From JAHIKV01 sp963733145 (lineage in GTDB: Bacteria > Planctomycetota > Planctomycetia > Pirellulales > Thermoguttaceae): 64,000 nt of DNA. Each line of letters starts with the position of its first letter. Position 1 is the stretch's first letter. Shown here piece by piece: positions 16,926-26,260 of the stretch. The DNA lies in assembly GCA_963733145.1 (NCBI GenBank), contig CAVTCJ010000005.1:372001-436000 (forward strand). The letters run 5' to 3'. The notes beneath the pieces were generated by a model, which did not search any database, was not told the DNA's origin, and saw only the letters and a list, made by a program, of their open reading frames with translations. The position numbers and the translations under genes are program-made.

Positions 16926-18356
16926 TCATCCGCGGACGGCGATGAAGTAGGCCACCAGCACCACGGCCATCACGTACATCAGCCATTTCACGTCGCGTCC
17001 CTGGCCCGAGAGCAGTTTCACCAGCGGATAGGCGATGAACCCCAAGGCCAGCCCGTCGGCGATGGAAAAGCTCAGCGGGATGCCGGCGATAATCAGCAGG
17101 GCGGGCAGGCTCTCGGCGTAGTTGTTCCAGTCGATCTTCGCGACGTTCCGCATCATCATCGTCCCCACGACCACCAGCGCCGGGGCGGTGATCGGGCGAT
17201 AGCTGCCCACCATGTCGACGATCGGACTGAAGAACAGCGCCGCCAGGAACAGGGCCGCGGCGCAGAGCGCGGTCAGGCCGGTGCGTCCGCCCTGCTCGAC
17301 GCCCGCGGCGCTCTCGATGAAGCTGGTGACGGTGCTGGTGCCCAGGGCCGCGCCGGCCACGGTGCCGATGGCGTCGGACATCAGCGCCTGCTTGGCCCGC
17401 GGCAGGCGGTTGTCGCGGATCAGCCCCGCCTGCTCGGCCACGCCGATCAGCGTGCCCAGCGTGTCGAACAGCACCATGAACAGGAAAATCAAAATGAACG
17501 GGGCCATCGCCGCGGTGAGCGGATTGACCAGGTCCAGCTTGAAAAACGTCGGCGCGATCGACGGCGGCGAGGAGACGATATGATCGGCCACCGCGAAGTT
17601 TTTCAGCAACATCGAGTCTTTCACCAGCGGCGCGTCCATTACCCGCTCGCCCAGCAAAGGCAGCCCGTACTTCAACGCCAACGAGAACAGCGTGGCCGCG
17701 ACGATGCCGAGGATGATCGACCCGCGGACCCGCCGGGCGTGCAGCGCGGCGGTGACCAGCAGCCCGAGGAAAAAGACGATCAGGTCCGGCGAGTCGAAAT
17801 GCGTGTTCAACTTCCATATTCCGACTTGCTTGTCGCGCAACAACAACTGGGCGCTGTCGAAGCCGATCAGCACGATGAACAGCCCGATGCCGATGGCGAT
17901 GCCATTGCGCATGCTGGGGCTGATGGCCTCCATCAGTTTTTCGCGGACGCCGAGCATTGAGAGCAGGAGAAAGAGCACGCCCGAATAGAACACTACGCCC
18001 AAGCCGATCTGCCAGGAGGTGGTCGAACCGGCCGTGATCTGAGCGGCAAAGACGGTTCCGGCGATGGGCAACAGCGAGCCGACGAAGAAGAAGTTTTCGC
18101 CCATGCCCGGCGCCTGGGCGATGGGGTATCGGCCGTAGAGGCCCATCACGGCCGAGGCCAGCGCGGCGGCGAGGCAGGTGGCGACCATCACGGCGCCGAA
18201 GTCCATGCCCGTGTCGATGTTGAATTGTCTGCCGGAAAGCACGCTGGGCTGCACGACGATGATGTAGGCCATCGTCAGGAAGGTGGTCAGCCCGGCCAGC
18301 AGTTCGGTCCGCACGGTGGTCTTGTTTTCCGAGAGCCGGAAGAGGCGGTCGAGCAT
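16926..18356 (-). CDS. NCS2-family purine permease (AzgA-like)
   Basis: A 476-residue inner-membrane protein with about 13-14 helices. LLAGLTTFLTMAYIIVVQPS near the N-terminus, AQAPGMGENFFF in helix 3, and FDTLGTLIGVAEQAGL and GTSTVTSFIESAAGVEQGGR in the second half match the AzgA/PbuG hypoxanthine-guanine-adenine transporters. It should import a purine base with protons. It stands alone, with a family H repeat just upstream of its start. Substrate preference cannot be read from sequence. Confidence 0.92.
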   Translation of the reverse strand: MLDRLFRLSENKTTVRTELLAGLTTFLTMAYIIVVQPSVLSGRQFNIDTGMDFGAVMVATCLAAALASAVMGLYGRYPIAQAPGMGENFFFVGSLLPIAGTVFAAQITAGSTTSWQIGLGVVFYSGVLFLLLSMLGVREKLMEAISPSMRNGIAIGIGLFIVLIGFDSAQLLLRDKQVGIWKLNTHFDSPDLIVFFLGLLVTAALHARRVRGSIILGIVAATLFSLALKYGLPLLGERVMDAPLVKDSMLLKNFAVADHIVSSPPSIAPTFFKLDLVNPLTAAMAPFILIFLFMVLFDTLGTLIGVAEQAGLIRDNRLPRAKQALMSDAIGTVAGAALGTSTVTSFIESAAGVEQGGRTGLTALCAAALFLAALFFSPIVDMVGSYRPITAPALVVVGTMMMRNVAKIDWNNYAESLPALLIIAGIPLSFSIADGLALGFIAYPLVKLLSGQGRDVKWLMYVMAVVLVAYFIAVRG

Positions 18357-18382
18357 GGGTAGCTCCTTTGCGACGCGTACAT

Positions 18383-18460
18383 CGTCATTCTGAGCGCAGC
18401 GAAGAATCTCTCGTGGAACGACAGCTCAAGCGAGATTCTTCGCTACGCTCAGAATGACGG
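18383..18460. repeat. Palindromic element, family H
   Basis: GTCATTCTGAGCGCAGCGAA and TTCGCTACGCTCAGAATGAC pair around an imperfect centre. It lies between the divergent permease and M50 protease genes. The same word forms the inner part of the repeat at 4139-4265. Confidence 0.85.
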
Positions 18461-18600
18461 ATAGCATTTACGACCGCAAGCGGCTTGCGGATATTAGTAT
18501 GCAATTCTCGACGTTTGAGGACAAGCGGGTTGTTCGCGGCGTTAGGGGGACATACCCCGGCGGTCGATTTCGCCTTGTCAGCCAACGCGGGCAAGTTAAA

Positions 18601-19578
18601 ATGCAAAAGATGGATGATTCAATGCACAATGAGTTGTGGGCCCAGCCGGAGATCATCCAGGCCGAAATCGTCGATATGGCATCGGACGGACTGGGTGAGT
18701 GGCGGGAAGTGCGGCCCGTGCATCCGCATCGCCGCCGTCTATTGCCGGCGCTGCTATTTACGGCCACCTGTTTGAGCACCATTCTGGCGGGCCGAATCAT
18801 GTTCGGCACAGTTGACGGCAGCGTTTTCGCCGCCCTCATGGCCCTCGTGGCCGGACTGAGTTACGCCGTTCCCGTAATGACCCTCCTGCTGTGTCACGAG
18901 ATGGGGCATTTCCTCCAGGCCCGCCGCTACGGGGTCTATGCCAGCCTGCCTTACTTCCTTCCCGTGCCCGTATCGCCGATTGGTACCTTCGGCGCGGTGA
19001 TCGCCATGGAGCCGCGGGTGGGCGGACGCCGGGCCCTGTTCGACATCGGCATCAGCGGCCCCCTGGCGGGACTCGTGCCCACGCTGATCTTTCTCGTCGT
19101 CGGCCTGCATTACTCCCGTTATGAGGTCCCCACAGGGCACAATTTTATCTTCGGGTATCCACCGCTGTTTCAATATCTGGCGACCTGGATTTTGGGTCCT
19201 ATGCCAGAGAACTGCGAAGTTGTGTTCCATCCGATGGCCTTTGCCGGCTGGGTGGGACTGCTGGTCACGTCGCTGAACCTGATCCCCATCGGCCAGCTTG
19301 ACGGCGGACACGTCCTCTATGCCCTGCTGCGCCGCAAGGCACATAAAATCTCCAAGATGTTGTTGGCAGGGGCTTTCCTGGTGGTCATCTTGGATTGGAA
19401 TACGTTGTGGAACTGGTCCTTGATGTTGATCCTCTTGATTTTAATCGGTCCGATCCATCCGCCCACGGCCAACGACGAGGAGCCGTTGGGGACCTGGCGG
19501 ATCATTCTCGGCTGGCTGACCCTGGCGTTTATCATCGTCGGCTTCACGCCCGTGCCGCTGCGTTACGTGCCGTATTAG
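18601..19578 (+). CDS. Site-2 protease-like metallopeptidase (M50)
   Basis: A 325-residue membrane protease with the zinc motif HEMGH (99-103) in a membrane helix, GISGPLAGLVPTL, and the second zinc ligand in LNLIPIGQLDGGH. It resembles EGY-type and cyanobacterial site-2 protease relatives, which cut membrane-bound substrates. The start at 18601 (MQKMDDSMHN) is preferred; the frame is open further upstream only because it runs through a repeat. The last 36 bp (encoding TPVPLRYVPY and stop) are duplicated at 19677-19712 beyond a family E repeat. Confidence 0.88.
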   Translation: MQKMDDSMHNELWAQPEIIQAEIVDMASDGLGEWREVRPVHPHRRRLLPALLFTATCLSTILAGRIMFGTVDGSVFAALMALVAGLSYAVPVMTLLLCHEMGHFLQARRYGVYASLPYFLPVPVSPIGTFGAVIAMEPRVGGRRALFDIGISGPLAGLVPTLIFLVVGLHYSRYEVPTGHNFIFGYPPLFQYLATWILGPMPENCEVVFHPMAFAGWVGLLVTSLNLIPIGQLDGGHVLYALLRRKAHKISKMLLAGAFLVVILDWNTLWNWSLMLILLILIGPIHPPTANDEEPLGTWRIILGWLTLAFIIVGFTPVPLRYVPY

Positions 19579-19590
19579 TATCCGTTCCGT

Positions 19591-19672
19591 GTAGGGTGGG
19601 ACAAGCGAAGCGCGGTCCCACCATGATTTTTGCCGTTACTGGTGGGACTGCGCTTCGCTTGCCCCACCCTAC
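19591..19672. repeat. Palindromic element, family E, between duplicated gene ends
   Basis: Arms GTAGGGTGGGACAAGCGAAG and CTTCGCTTGCCCCACCCTAC. It is flanked by 36 bp direct repeats with 33 matches: 19543-19578 (the end of the protease gene) and 19677-19712. Confidence 0.85.
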
Positions 19673-19853
19673 GTTCTTTACGCCCGAGCCGTTGCGTTAC
19701 GTGCCGTATTAGCGCGAAACCACCAATTATAGGGGGTATTCTGGTCGGGAAAAGACGGAAATATGGAAAGCATGGGGAAATATGGCGGAAACTTGACGCC
19801 CGGCGGCGCCGCGATTATCATCAAGGTTCAGGGACTACTGCCGGAGCCGCCTT

Positions 19854-20972
19854 ATGTGCATTTGGAATAAGATACTTGTCGGTCTGATTTGCCTCGCTGC
19901 GCCGTTCCTCTTTTACATGTCGGCGCGGATGCTGAAAACCGATCAAAATTGGAGCGGAGAGGCCGCCCGATTGACCGAGGATCTCAAGAAGGCGAATACC
20001 GAACACGAGCAGTTGATGGAGGGTGTGGAGAAACCGGACGGAACCGTCGAACCCGGGCTGCGGCAACTGCGGATCGAATTGCACAGATTGCTGGTCGATC
20101 GCCGCCGGGCCTGGGCGAATTGCATTCCCAGCATCAAACTGGGCAGCGACACCGCCGAAGTCACCTTGACCATCGACGCGCCCGCCCCGCACGGCATCGC
20201 CGACAAGACGGTGCTCTACGCCTTCGAGGAGCCGAAGAAGGAAGAGCCCGGGGCGAAACAGAAGGGGGAGAAGCCGGAGAAGCCGGAGAAGGGACGCTAT
20301 CTCGGCGAGTTCGCCGTCACCAAGCAATCCGGCAAGCAAATCACCATCGTGCCCACTAAGAGACTGACGCCGCGGGAGCGCGACAAACTCGCCCAGGCCG
20401 AAAAGGACAAGAACGCCTGGAGATTGTACGAACTGATGCCGCAAGACAAGCGGTACATTTTCGCCGCGCTGACCGACGAGCAGAAGCGGTCCTTGTTGCC
20501 GGCCGCCAGCGTGGATGAGTATATCAAGGACGGCAAACCCGCCTCCCCGGACGATGTGGCGGATCGGGTGGTCGACGGCAAGTACGTCCGTCAACTGCAC
20601 GACTACAACATCCTCTTCAACTCCGAATACGAGCAAGAGACTTTGCTGCGGGATTCGATCGAGGCGGCCACCCGCGACAAGAAGCTCATGGACGACGCGT
20701 TGGCCCTGGGCCGTCAACAGGAAGAGGCCTGCAAGAAGGACATTGCCTCCGCCACCGAGGACCGCGCAAAGGATTACCGCGAGCGGGACGTCGTGGCCGC
20801 ACAATTGAAGATTCTCCAGGAGAAGGTGGCCGCCATGCAGGCGGCCGTCGCACGACTAATCGAGTGGAACCGGGCCATGGCCGGCCAGATCGCCAAGTTC
20901 CAGTTGGAGGCCGCACGGCGCATCGACCGGCGGACCCAAGCCATGGCCCGATCCGATTCGGGGAGGCCGTAA
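19854..20972 (+). CDS. Membrane-anchored coiled-coil protein, unknown function
   Basis: A 372-residue protein with one N-terminal membrane helix (ILVGLICLAAPFLFYMSARM), then a long charged region predicted to be coiled coil (about 40-75 and 270-360). A central KPEKPEKG linker is also present. The start MCIWNKILVGL is the first ATG before the helix. The architecture and opening are similar to the protein at 26261-27136, so the two may be distant paralogues of a planctomycete envelope family. The rhomboid gene starts four bases after its stop, so they form an operon. The role is not known. Confidence 0.7.
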   Translation: MCIWNKILVGLICLAAPFLFYMSARMLKTDQNWSGEAARLTEDLKKANTEHEQLMEGVEKPDGTVEPGLRQLRIELHRLLVDRRRAWANCIPSIKLGSDTAEVTLTIDAPAPHGIADKTVLYAFEEPKKEEPGAKQKGEKPEKPEKGRYLGEFAVTKQSGKQITIVPTKRLTPRERDKLAQAEKDKNAWRLYELMPQDKRYIFAALTDEQKRSLLPAASVDEYIKDGKPASPDDVADRVVDGKYVRQLHDYNILFNSEYEQETLLRDSIEAATRDKKLMDDALALGRQQEEACKKDIASATEDRAKDYRERDVVAAQLKILQEKVAAMQAAVARLIEWNRAMAGQIAKFQLEAARRIDRRTQAMARSDSGRP

Positions 20973-20976
20973 CGGA

Positions 20977-21891
20977 GTGGGCATCTACGACCGCGATTAC
21001 TTCCGTCCGACGCGGCCGCCGCCGGTCTATTCCTTTCTCAGGCCGCGATCGATCGTCATTGCGCTGATCGTGGTGAACGTGGCCGTGTGGCTGGCAGATG
21101 CGCTCTCGCCGGTAACATCCGTCGATCCGCACACCGGAAAGGTCCTTGGCCGCTGGTTGAGCGATGCCATGGCGGTCCACGGCTACACGCTCACTACACC
21201 TTGGCTGTGGTGGCAATTTCTCACGGCCGGTTTCGCCCACGCACCGAACTTTCAGCACATCCTCTTCAACATGTTGGTGCTCTTCTTCCTGGGGCGCGAC
21301 GTGGAGGATCATTACGGATCGAAGGAGTTTCTGCGTCTCTATTTGGTGATGGTCGTGTTTTCGTCACTGGCGTGGGCGGCGGTCAGCGACCTGACCGGTT
21401 CCGCCTCACAGGGAATGTATGGGGCTTCGGGGGCAATCACGGGTGTGGTGGTCCTCTATGCGCTGAACTTTCCCCATCGCACGCTGCTGCTGTTTTTCGT
21501 AATTCCCATTCCCGCTTGGGTGGCCGGTGTGATATTCGTCGTGATGGATATGCTGGGGGCGTTCGGCCTCCCCTACAATTCAAAAGTGGCGTTCACGTCG
21601 CACTTGGCCGGTGCGGCCTTCGCCTTCGTCTATTTCCAGCAGCGCTGGAACTTCAGCCGCCTTACCGAAGGCCGCTTCACGGGGCTGGGCTCGATCTTCC
21701 GCCGGAAACCGCGATTGAAGGTCCACAAACCGGAGCCGGACGAGGATAATGACGACGACATGACCAAGGAGGTGGATCGGATCCTGGCGAAAATCACCCG
21801 CGAAGGCGAAGCCAGCCTCACCGCCAAGGAGCGACGGACCCTGGAAACCGCCAGCCGCGAATATCAAAAAAGGGGCAAGGGCGGAAAGTAG
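20977..21891 (+). CDS. Rhomboid-family intramembrane serine protease
   Basis: A 304-residue membrane protein with about six helices. The catalytic Ser151 lies in MYGASGAITG and the catalytic His209 in FTSHLAGAAFAF; HILFN (94-98) gives the conserved His and Asn of the oxyanion region. The soluble acidic C-terminus (EPDEDNDDDMTKEVDRI) is typical of planctomycete rhomboids. The start is a GTG at 20977, four bases after the previous stop, with GGGAGG 10 bp upstream. It should cleave membrane proteins; substrates are unknown, though its operon partner is membrane-anchored. Confidence 0.92.
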   Translation: MGIYDRDYFRPTRPPPVYSFLRPRSIVIALIVVNVAVWLADALSPVTSVDPHTGKVLGRWLSDAMAVHGYTLTTPWLWWQFLTAGFAHAPNFQHILFNMLVLFFLGRDVEDHYGSKEFLRLYLVMVVFSSLAWAAVSDLTGSASQGMYGASGAITGVVVLYALNFPHRTLLLFFVIPIPAWVAGVIFVVMDMLGAFGLPYNSKVAFTSHLAGAAFAFVYFQQRWNFSRLTEGRFTGLGSIFRRKPRLKVHKPEPDEDNDDDMTKEVDRILAKITREGEASLTAKERRTLETASREYQKRGKGGK

Positions 21892-22012
21892 AGTGCGTGA
21901 AACGCACAGCGCCCTGCCGTGAATGTCGATACGGCCGTTGCACTACGGTGCTCGACAAGTCGGACAAGTCCGACAGGTCCGACATTTTTTTCTCCGGCGC
22001 GTTTCACGCGCC
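21892..22012. repeat. Short direct repeats of the word GTCGGACAA / GTCCGACA
   Basis: Between two converging genes, 21954-21983 repeats a 9-10 bp word three to four times (CAAGTCGGACAAGTCCGACA). A TTTTTTT run follows at 21983-21989, then GCGTTTCACGCGCCCTACGG. GTGCGTGAAACGCAC at the other side forms a loose inverted partner. It could terminate either gene. Confidence 0.5.
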
Positions 22013-23425
22013 CTACGGCTTTTTCGGCGGGGGCCGGTTGTCGCGATTGAATCCGCCGCCCCGGCGATGCGGCCCCTGCTGCGACCTGGTGTGCTGGAGG
22101 AACATCCGGCGCAACTCCCGCTGCATGTCCTCGGGCGACATCCCCAGCAGCCGGTCGCGCTGCTCGCCGTCGAGTTCCTCCTCGAAGAAGCGGGCCAACC
22201 GTTCGTCGTCGAAGCCGGGCGCGCCGGGTCCGCCGCCGAACTGGCCCGGACGCCGCATCCCTTGCCGCAACCAACCGGCCGCCATTTTCCACTGCGCCGC
22301 CGGCGGCACGGACTCCAGCCGCTTTCGCGCCGGCGGGCTCAACTGCCCGCGGAGCAGCTTCAACTCCGCGTCGTTCATCATGGGCAACGGTTTTTCATCG
22401 TCGGCCTCGCGCCAGCGTTGAAAGATCATCTCGTAGACCATCCACCGCCGCGTCCGGGGGTTGTTCAGTTCGGCGAGGCGTTTTCGTTCGGTGTCGGACA
22501 ACGATGCGAGGAACTGTTTTTCGTATTTGGCGGCATAGTCGAAGCTCCATTTCCGCAGCTTCGCCAAGTCGTCGTTTCCGAGCCGCCCGCCCCCTTCGTG
22601 GAGCCGTTCGTCTTCCAGCCGCTTTTTGATCCATTCGACGCGTTTTTGGGGATCCATTTCGGTCAAGTCCGTGCGGCTGTACGAAGAGAGCGTTCTCAGC
22701 CAGTCGCAGTAGCGTCGCATGACCGCCCGGAGTTGGTCGGCGTCCGGATCGGTCAGCAGCGCCTGGTGCAGTTGCTGCATAAGTTGCCGCTCGTCCGGCG
22801 GCAGTTCGGCGAATCGCACCGCGACCTCGCGGAGCTGCTCTTCCTCGTCGGGGTCCATTTTCTCCACGGTCTCGCGCCGTTCCGCCAGCGGAGGATCGGC
22901 TTTCTCGGGCGATTCGCCGGACGCCGCGGCGTCTTTGTCCAAAAACAACCCTTTGTCGCGGAGAAGGCGGAGGAAGGCGACGCTCTCGCCGTGCCGGTAC
23001 TCGTCGAAATGTTCGAGCAGGGGTAGATTTTCGAGCAATTGCCGGTTTGGATCGGGGACGAACAGGGCCGCGGCGGCAAAGCCGGCGGCCGCCGCCGCAA
23101 TCAACAGCCCCGCGACAGTCAGCCGCCAGCGCCGCCGCCGCCGGGGCGCTGCGCTCTTTTCCCGTTCCACCTCCTCGCGGCCGGCCACGGTCACCATCTC
23201 CAAGGTCGTGTGGATGAACGGCTCGCCCACCGGAACCGTGTCCAGTTCGTCCAACAGGTCCCAGGTCCGCTCCAAGGATTGCAGGCGGCGGCGCAATTTC
23301 GGATCGGTGGCCAGCAAGGCCTCGATGCGGCGGCCGGCCTCCGCGTCCAGCTCGCCGTCGAGATAGGCCACCAGTTCTTCGTCCGGCAGGGCCGAGGGGT
23401 CGGCGGAATGGTTATTGACCGTCAT
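22013..23425 (-). CDS. Anti-sigma factor-like membrane protein with long C-terminal domain
   Basis: A 470-residue protein. The N-terminus (LPDEELVAYLDGELDAEAGR) is the zinc-less anti-sigma helix region. A single membrane helix (LTVAGLLIAAAAAGFAAAAL) lies near residue 115. A ~350-residue charged, helical outer domain follows, ending in a Gly-rich RRGGGFNRDNRPPPKKP tail. The start at 23425 overlaps the end of the sigma gene by 14 bp, so the two are translationally coupled. It should hold the sigma factor at the membrane. The very large outer part, with DUF3106-like helical character, could sense envelope stress. Confidence 0.8.
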   Translation of the reverse strand: MTVNNHSADPSALPDEELVAYLDGELDAEAGRRIEALLATDPKLRRRLQSLERTWDLLDELDTVPVGEPFIHTTLEMVTVAGREEVEREKSAAPRRRRRWRLTVAGLLIAAAAAGFAAAALFVPDPNRQLLENLPLLEHFDEYRHGESVAFLRLLRDKGLFLDKDAAASGESPEKADPPLAERRETVEKMDPDEEEQLREVAVRFAELPPDERQLMQQLHQALLTDPDADQLRAVMRRYCDWLRTLSSYSRTDLTEMDPQKRVEWIKKRLEDERLHEGGGRLGNDDLAKLRKWSFDYAAKYEKQFLASLSDTERKRLAELNNPRTRRWMVYEMIFQRWREADDEKPLPMMNDAELKLLRGQLSPPARKRLESVPPAAQWKMAAGWLRQGMRRPGQFGGGPGAPGFDDERLARFFEEELDGEQRDRLLGMSPEDMQRELRRMFLQHTRSQQGPHRRGGGFNRDNRPPPKKP

Positions 23426-24068
23426 CGGCGGCCTCCCACGACGGACTCGCACCGCGGTCGAAGTATGGTTGCAGCACCTCGCGGAGGTTTTCCCTGGCCC
23501 GCCACAGCAGCGACTTGACGGCCTGGGGCGAAAGCTCCATGACCTCGCCGATGTCGGCGTAGCTCATCCCCTCGAACTTGCAGAGCAGGACCGCCATCCG
23601 CTGCCGATCGCTGAGCGCGTCCAGCGCCATCCGCACGATCTCACGGGCCTCGGCCTTGTCCAACTGCCGGGAGGGCATCTGGCCGCTGCTGGCCTGCAAC
23701 ATCCGGTCCAGCGGCCGGGCTCCCATCGGACCGCTGTCGCGGGTCTGCAACGTCACCTCGTGCCGCCGCGACTGGTCGCGCAGCGCGTTGGCCGCGGCGT
23801 GGTTCGCAATGGTGTACAGCCAAGTGGAAAACTTGGAGCCCGGCTGGTAGCGGTCCCGCGCGCGGTAGACGCGCAGGAACACCTCCTGCGCCAGGTCCTC
23901 GGCCTGCTGGTGGTTGCCCACCAGGTGTCTGAACAGCGAGACCAGCCGGCCCTGGTATCGGGCGACCAACTCCTCGAACGCGGCGGCGTTGTTGCCGCGC
24001 ACCTCGAGCATCAATCGCACGTCTGGATCGAGGGCGTAGCGGCGGGCGGATGATTCGCTGACTACCAC
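23412..24068 (-). CDS. RNA polymerase sigma factor, ECF subfamily
   Basis: A 218-residue sigma-70 family member. Region 2 reads FEELVARYQGRLVSLFRHLV with AEDLAQEVFLRVYRARDRY, and region 4 reads LSDRQRMAVLLCKFEGMSY then ADIGEVMELSPQAVKSLLWR. Between them is a ~40-residue linker. The opening MVVSESSARRYALDPDVRLM is the planctomycete ECF01-like type. It is the first gene of an operon with its anti-sigma factor. It probably drives its own promoter upstream of 24068; no -35/-10 pair was defined. Confidence 0.92.
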   Translation of the reverse strand: MVVSESSARRYALDPDVRLMLEVRGNNAAAFEELVARYQGRLVSLFRHLVGNHQQAEDLAQEVFLRVYRARDRYQPGSKFSTWLYTIANHAAANALRDQSRRHEVTLQTRDSGPMGARPLDRMLQASSGQMPSRQLDKAEAREIVRMALDALSDRQRMAVLLCKFEGMSYADIGEVMELSPQAVKSLLWRARENLREVLQPYFDRGASPSWEAADDGQ

Positions 24069-24260
24069 GATTTACCCCGTCTGGGAAAGCAGGCCATTCC
24101 CTTCCAGTTTATCATACGCGGCCGTCAAGAGCTATCTGCCCTGGCCCCGGCGGGCGGGGGCGGGTAGACTGGGCAAGCGGCGATCGCGATTGACGAGCGC
24201 ATTCGGCCATTCCCAATTCGGCGGCGTTGCCGTTTAGGATCGGCAAATTAATAACTCCAG

Positions 24261-24330
24261 AAGGGGACAGTCCCATTTTCGTCGAACGAAAATTGGGACA
24301 GTCCCCCACTTATTGATTCGCCGGCCCTTA
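24261..24330. repeat. Palindromic element, family A (inverted twin of 3760-3828)
   Basis: Positions 24262-24330 equal the reverse complement of 3760-3828 with one mismatch. It directly joins the family D palindrome that follows. Confidence 0.85.
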
Positions 24331-24392
24331 GCGGCCGTCGGCACAACGGCCCCGTTCCCGGCGCAGAACCGTCGTGCCGACGGCCGCTAAAC
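24327..24392. repeat. Palindromic element, family D
   Basis: TTAGCGGCCGTCGGCACAAC pairs with GTCGTGCCGACGGCCGCTAA. It lies 80 bp upstream of lnt. Confidence 0.85.
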
Positions 24393-24472
24393 AGAGGTTG
24401 TCGTAATACAGCACCGATCACACGGATATTGATTCTGCTCGATTACAAACATCCCAAAGCAAACACCCTCCC

Positions 24473-26077
24473 GTGCTTCCACGACTTCGACATTTCGCAC
24501 AATCCACCTTGGGGCTCGGCCTGGCCGGAGCGGTGTTGCTTTGGGCGGCGTTCCCCCCGCTGGACCTCTGGCCCTTGGCCTGGATCGCGCCGATTCCCTG
24601 GGTCTGGGTCATCCGGCGGACGCAACTCGACGGCCGGCGGCCCTACGCCGCGTTGTGGACGGCGGGGTTCTGCTTCTGGATGGCGGCCCTGCACTGGCTG
24701 CGGTTGCCCGATCCGGCCACCAGCATCGGCTGGGTCGCCCTGTCGCTGTACTTCGCTTTCTATCTGCCCGTGTTTGTGGTCCTCTCCCGGGTGGCGGTCC
24801 ATCGGCTCCACGTTCCCGTCGTGCTGGCCGCGCCGGTCGTCTGGACCGGGTTGGAACTGGCCCGTGCTCACTTGCTCTCCGGCATGACGATGGGCAGCCT
24901 CGGCTATACGCAATATCCCTGGCTCGGGCTGATCCAAGTCAGCGATCTGGGCGGGATGTACGCCGTGAGCTTCGTAGTGATGTTCGCGGCCGCCTCGCTG
25001 GCGACGATGATTTCGATGGAGGGGCGGCGCTGGAGCTTTTGGCCGCTGCTGCCGGCCGTGGTCGTGCTGGCCGGCGCGCTGGTCTACGGACACGTCCGCA
25101 TGGCCGGAAACAACACCGTCGCCGGCCCGGAAATCGCCCTGATTCAAGGCTCGATCGACGTCCAGATGCGCTATGACCCCGACATGAAGGGCCGCGTTTT
25201 CAAGGAGTATTTCGAGCCTTCCCGGCGGGCGGCGGCGGAACATCCCCAGGTCGATCTGATCGTTTGGCCCGAGACCATGTTTCTCGATCCGCTGGTGACG
25301 TTCGACCCCGGCGCCCCGCGGCCGGCGGACTGGGAACAGACCCAGGCGGATACCAAGCTGGCGATCAAGTGGTTGGCCAAATCGCTCGGCAAGCCGCTGT
25401 TGTTGGGCATCGACCGGTATCGCTTCGCCGCCGACCGGCCCCGCTGCTACAACTCGGCCGTATTTGTCGCCCCCGACGGCCAAGTGCTGGACCATTACGA
25501 AAAGATGCACCTGGTGCCGTTCGGCGAATACGTCCCCTTTGCCGACCGCTTTCCCTGGCTGCAAGGGCTGACGCCGCTGCCGATCAGCATTGACGCCGGC
25601 GAGCGGCCGGCGGCGTTCGGCCTGAAGGGCTGCCGCATCTCGCCTAATATCTGCTACGAAACCGTGCTGCCGCACGTGATCCGCCGGCAAGTGAACACCC
25701 TGGCGGCCGAGGGCCGGGAACCGGACATCCTGGTAAATCTGACCAACGACGGCTGGTTCTGGGGTTCCAGCGAGTTGGATATGCACTTGATCTGCGGGGT
25801 ATTTCGGGCGGTCGAGTGCCGCAAGCCGCTGCTGATCGCCGCCAATACGGGCTTTTCGGCCTGGATCGACAGCGACGGCCGCATCGTGGAACAAGGTCCC
25901 CGGCGCGAGCCGAGGGTGATCATCGCCCGGCCCCGCCTCGACCAACACCGGGAAAGCTGGTATCTGAGGCACGGCGATTGGTTCGCAGGGACCTGTTTGT
26001 TTGGCTGCGTATTATGCGGCTTGGCGGGGATATTAGGGCGATTTCGAGGCGGCAAGTTGGATCGGCAGCGGTTATAG
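24473..26077 (+). CDS. lnt: Apolipoprotein N-acyltransferase
   Basis: A 534-residue inner-membrane enzyme that adds the third acyl chain to lipoproteins. About six N-terminal helices (residues 10-205) precede a carbon-nitrogen hydrolase domain. The catalytic triad is visible: Glu267 in VWPETMF, Lys344 in HYEKMHLVPFGEYVP, and Cys394 in SPNICYETVLP. A last helix lies at the C-terminus. The start is a GTG at 24473, which gives the expected length. The window also encodes several predicted lipoproteins that would be substrates. Confidence 0.93.
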   Translation: MLPRLRHFAQSTLGLGLAGAVLLWAAFPPLDLWPLAWIAPIPWVWVIRRTQLDGRRPYAALWTAGFCFWMAALHWLRLPDPATSIGWVALSLYFAFYLPVFVVLSRVAVHRLHVPVVLAAPVVWTGLELARAHLLSGMTMGSLGYTQYPWLGLIQVSDLGGMYAVSFVVMFAAASLATMISMEGRRWSFWPLLPAVVVLAGALVYGHVRMAGNNTVAGPEIALIQGSIDVQMRYDPDMKGRVFKEYFEPSRRAAAEHPQVDLIVWPETMFLDPLVTFDPGAPRPADWEQTQADTKLAIKWLAKSLGKPLLLGIDRYRFAADRPRCYNSAVFVAPDGQVLDHYEKMHLVPFGEYVPFADRFPWLQGLTPLPISIDAGERPAAFGLKGCRISPNICYETVLPHVIRRQVNTLAAEGREPDILVNLTNDGWFWGSSELDMHLICGVFRAVECRKPLLIAANTGFSAWIDSDGRIVEQGPRREPRVIIARPRLDQHRESWYLRHGDWFAGTCLFGCVLCGLAGILGRFRGGKLDRQRL

Positions 26078-26162
26078 CGGTGGTATGCTCCCCCCGCGCA
26101 ATCTTTCCGGCGGCGACATTTTTTCCCAACTCTCCCAGATCTCCCTTCTTCGATCTATCTGG

Positions 26163-26192
26163 TTGACATGGGAAATTGGGCGAAGTTATACT
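26163..26192 (+). promoter_or_regulatory. Sigma-70-like promoter
   Basis: TTGACA at 26163-26168 and TATACT at 26187-26192 are separated by 18 bp. They lie 69 bp upstream of the start codon at 26261. This is the best consensus pair noticed in the window. Confidence 0.55.
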
Positions 26193-26260
26193 AGAGAGAC
26201 ACTTGGTGCGGGTTTTTCGCCCGCCGGAGCATATATCCTCTCGCTATAGGCAGATCGAGC

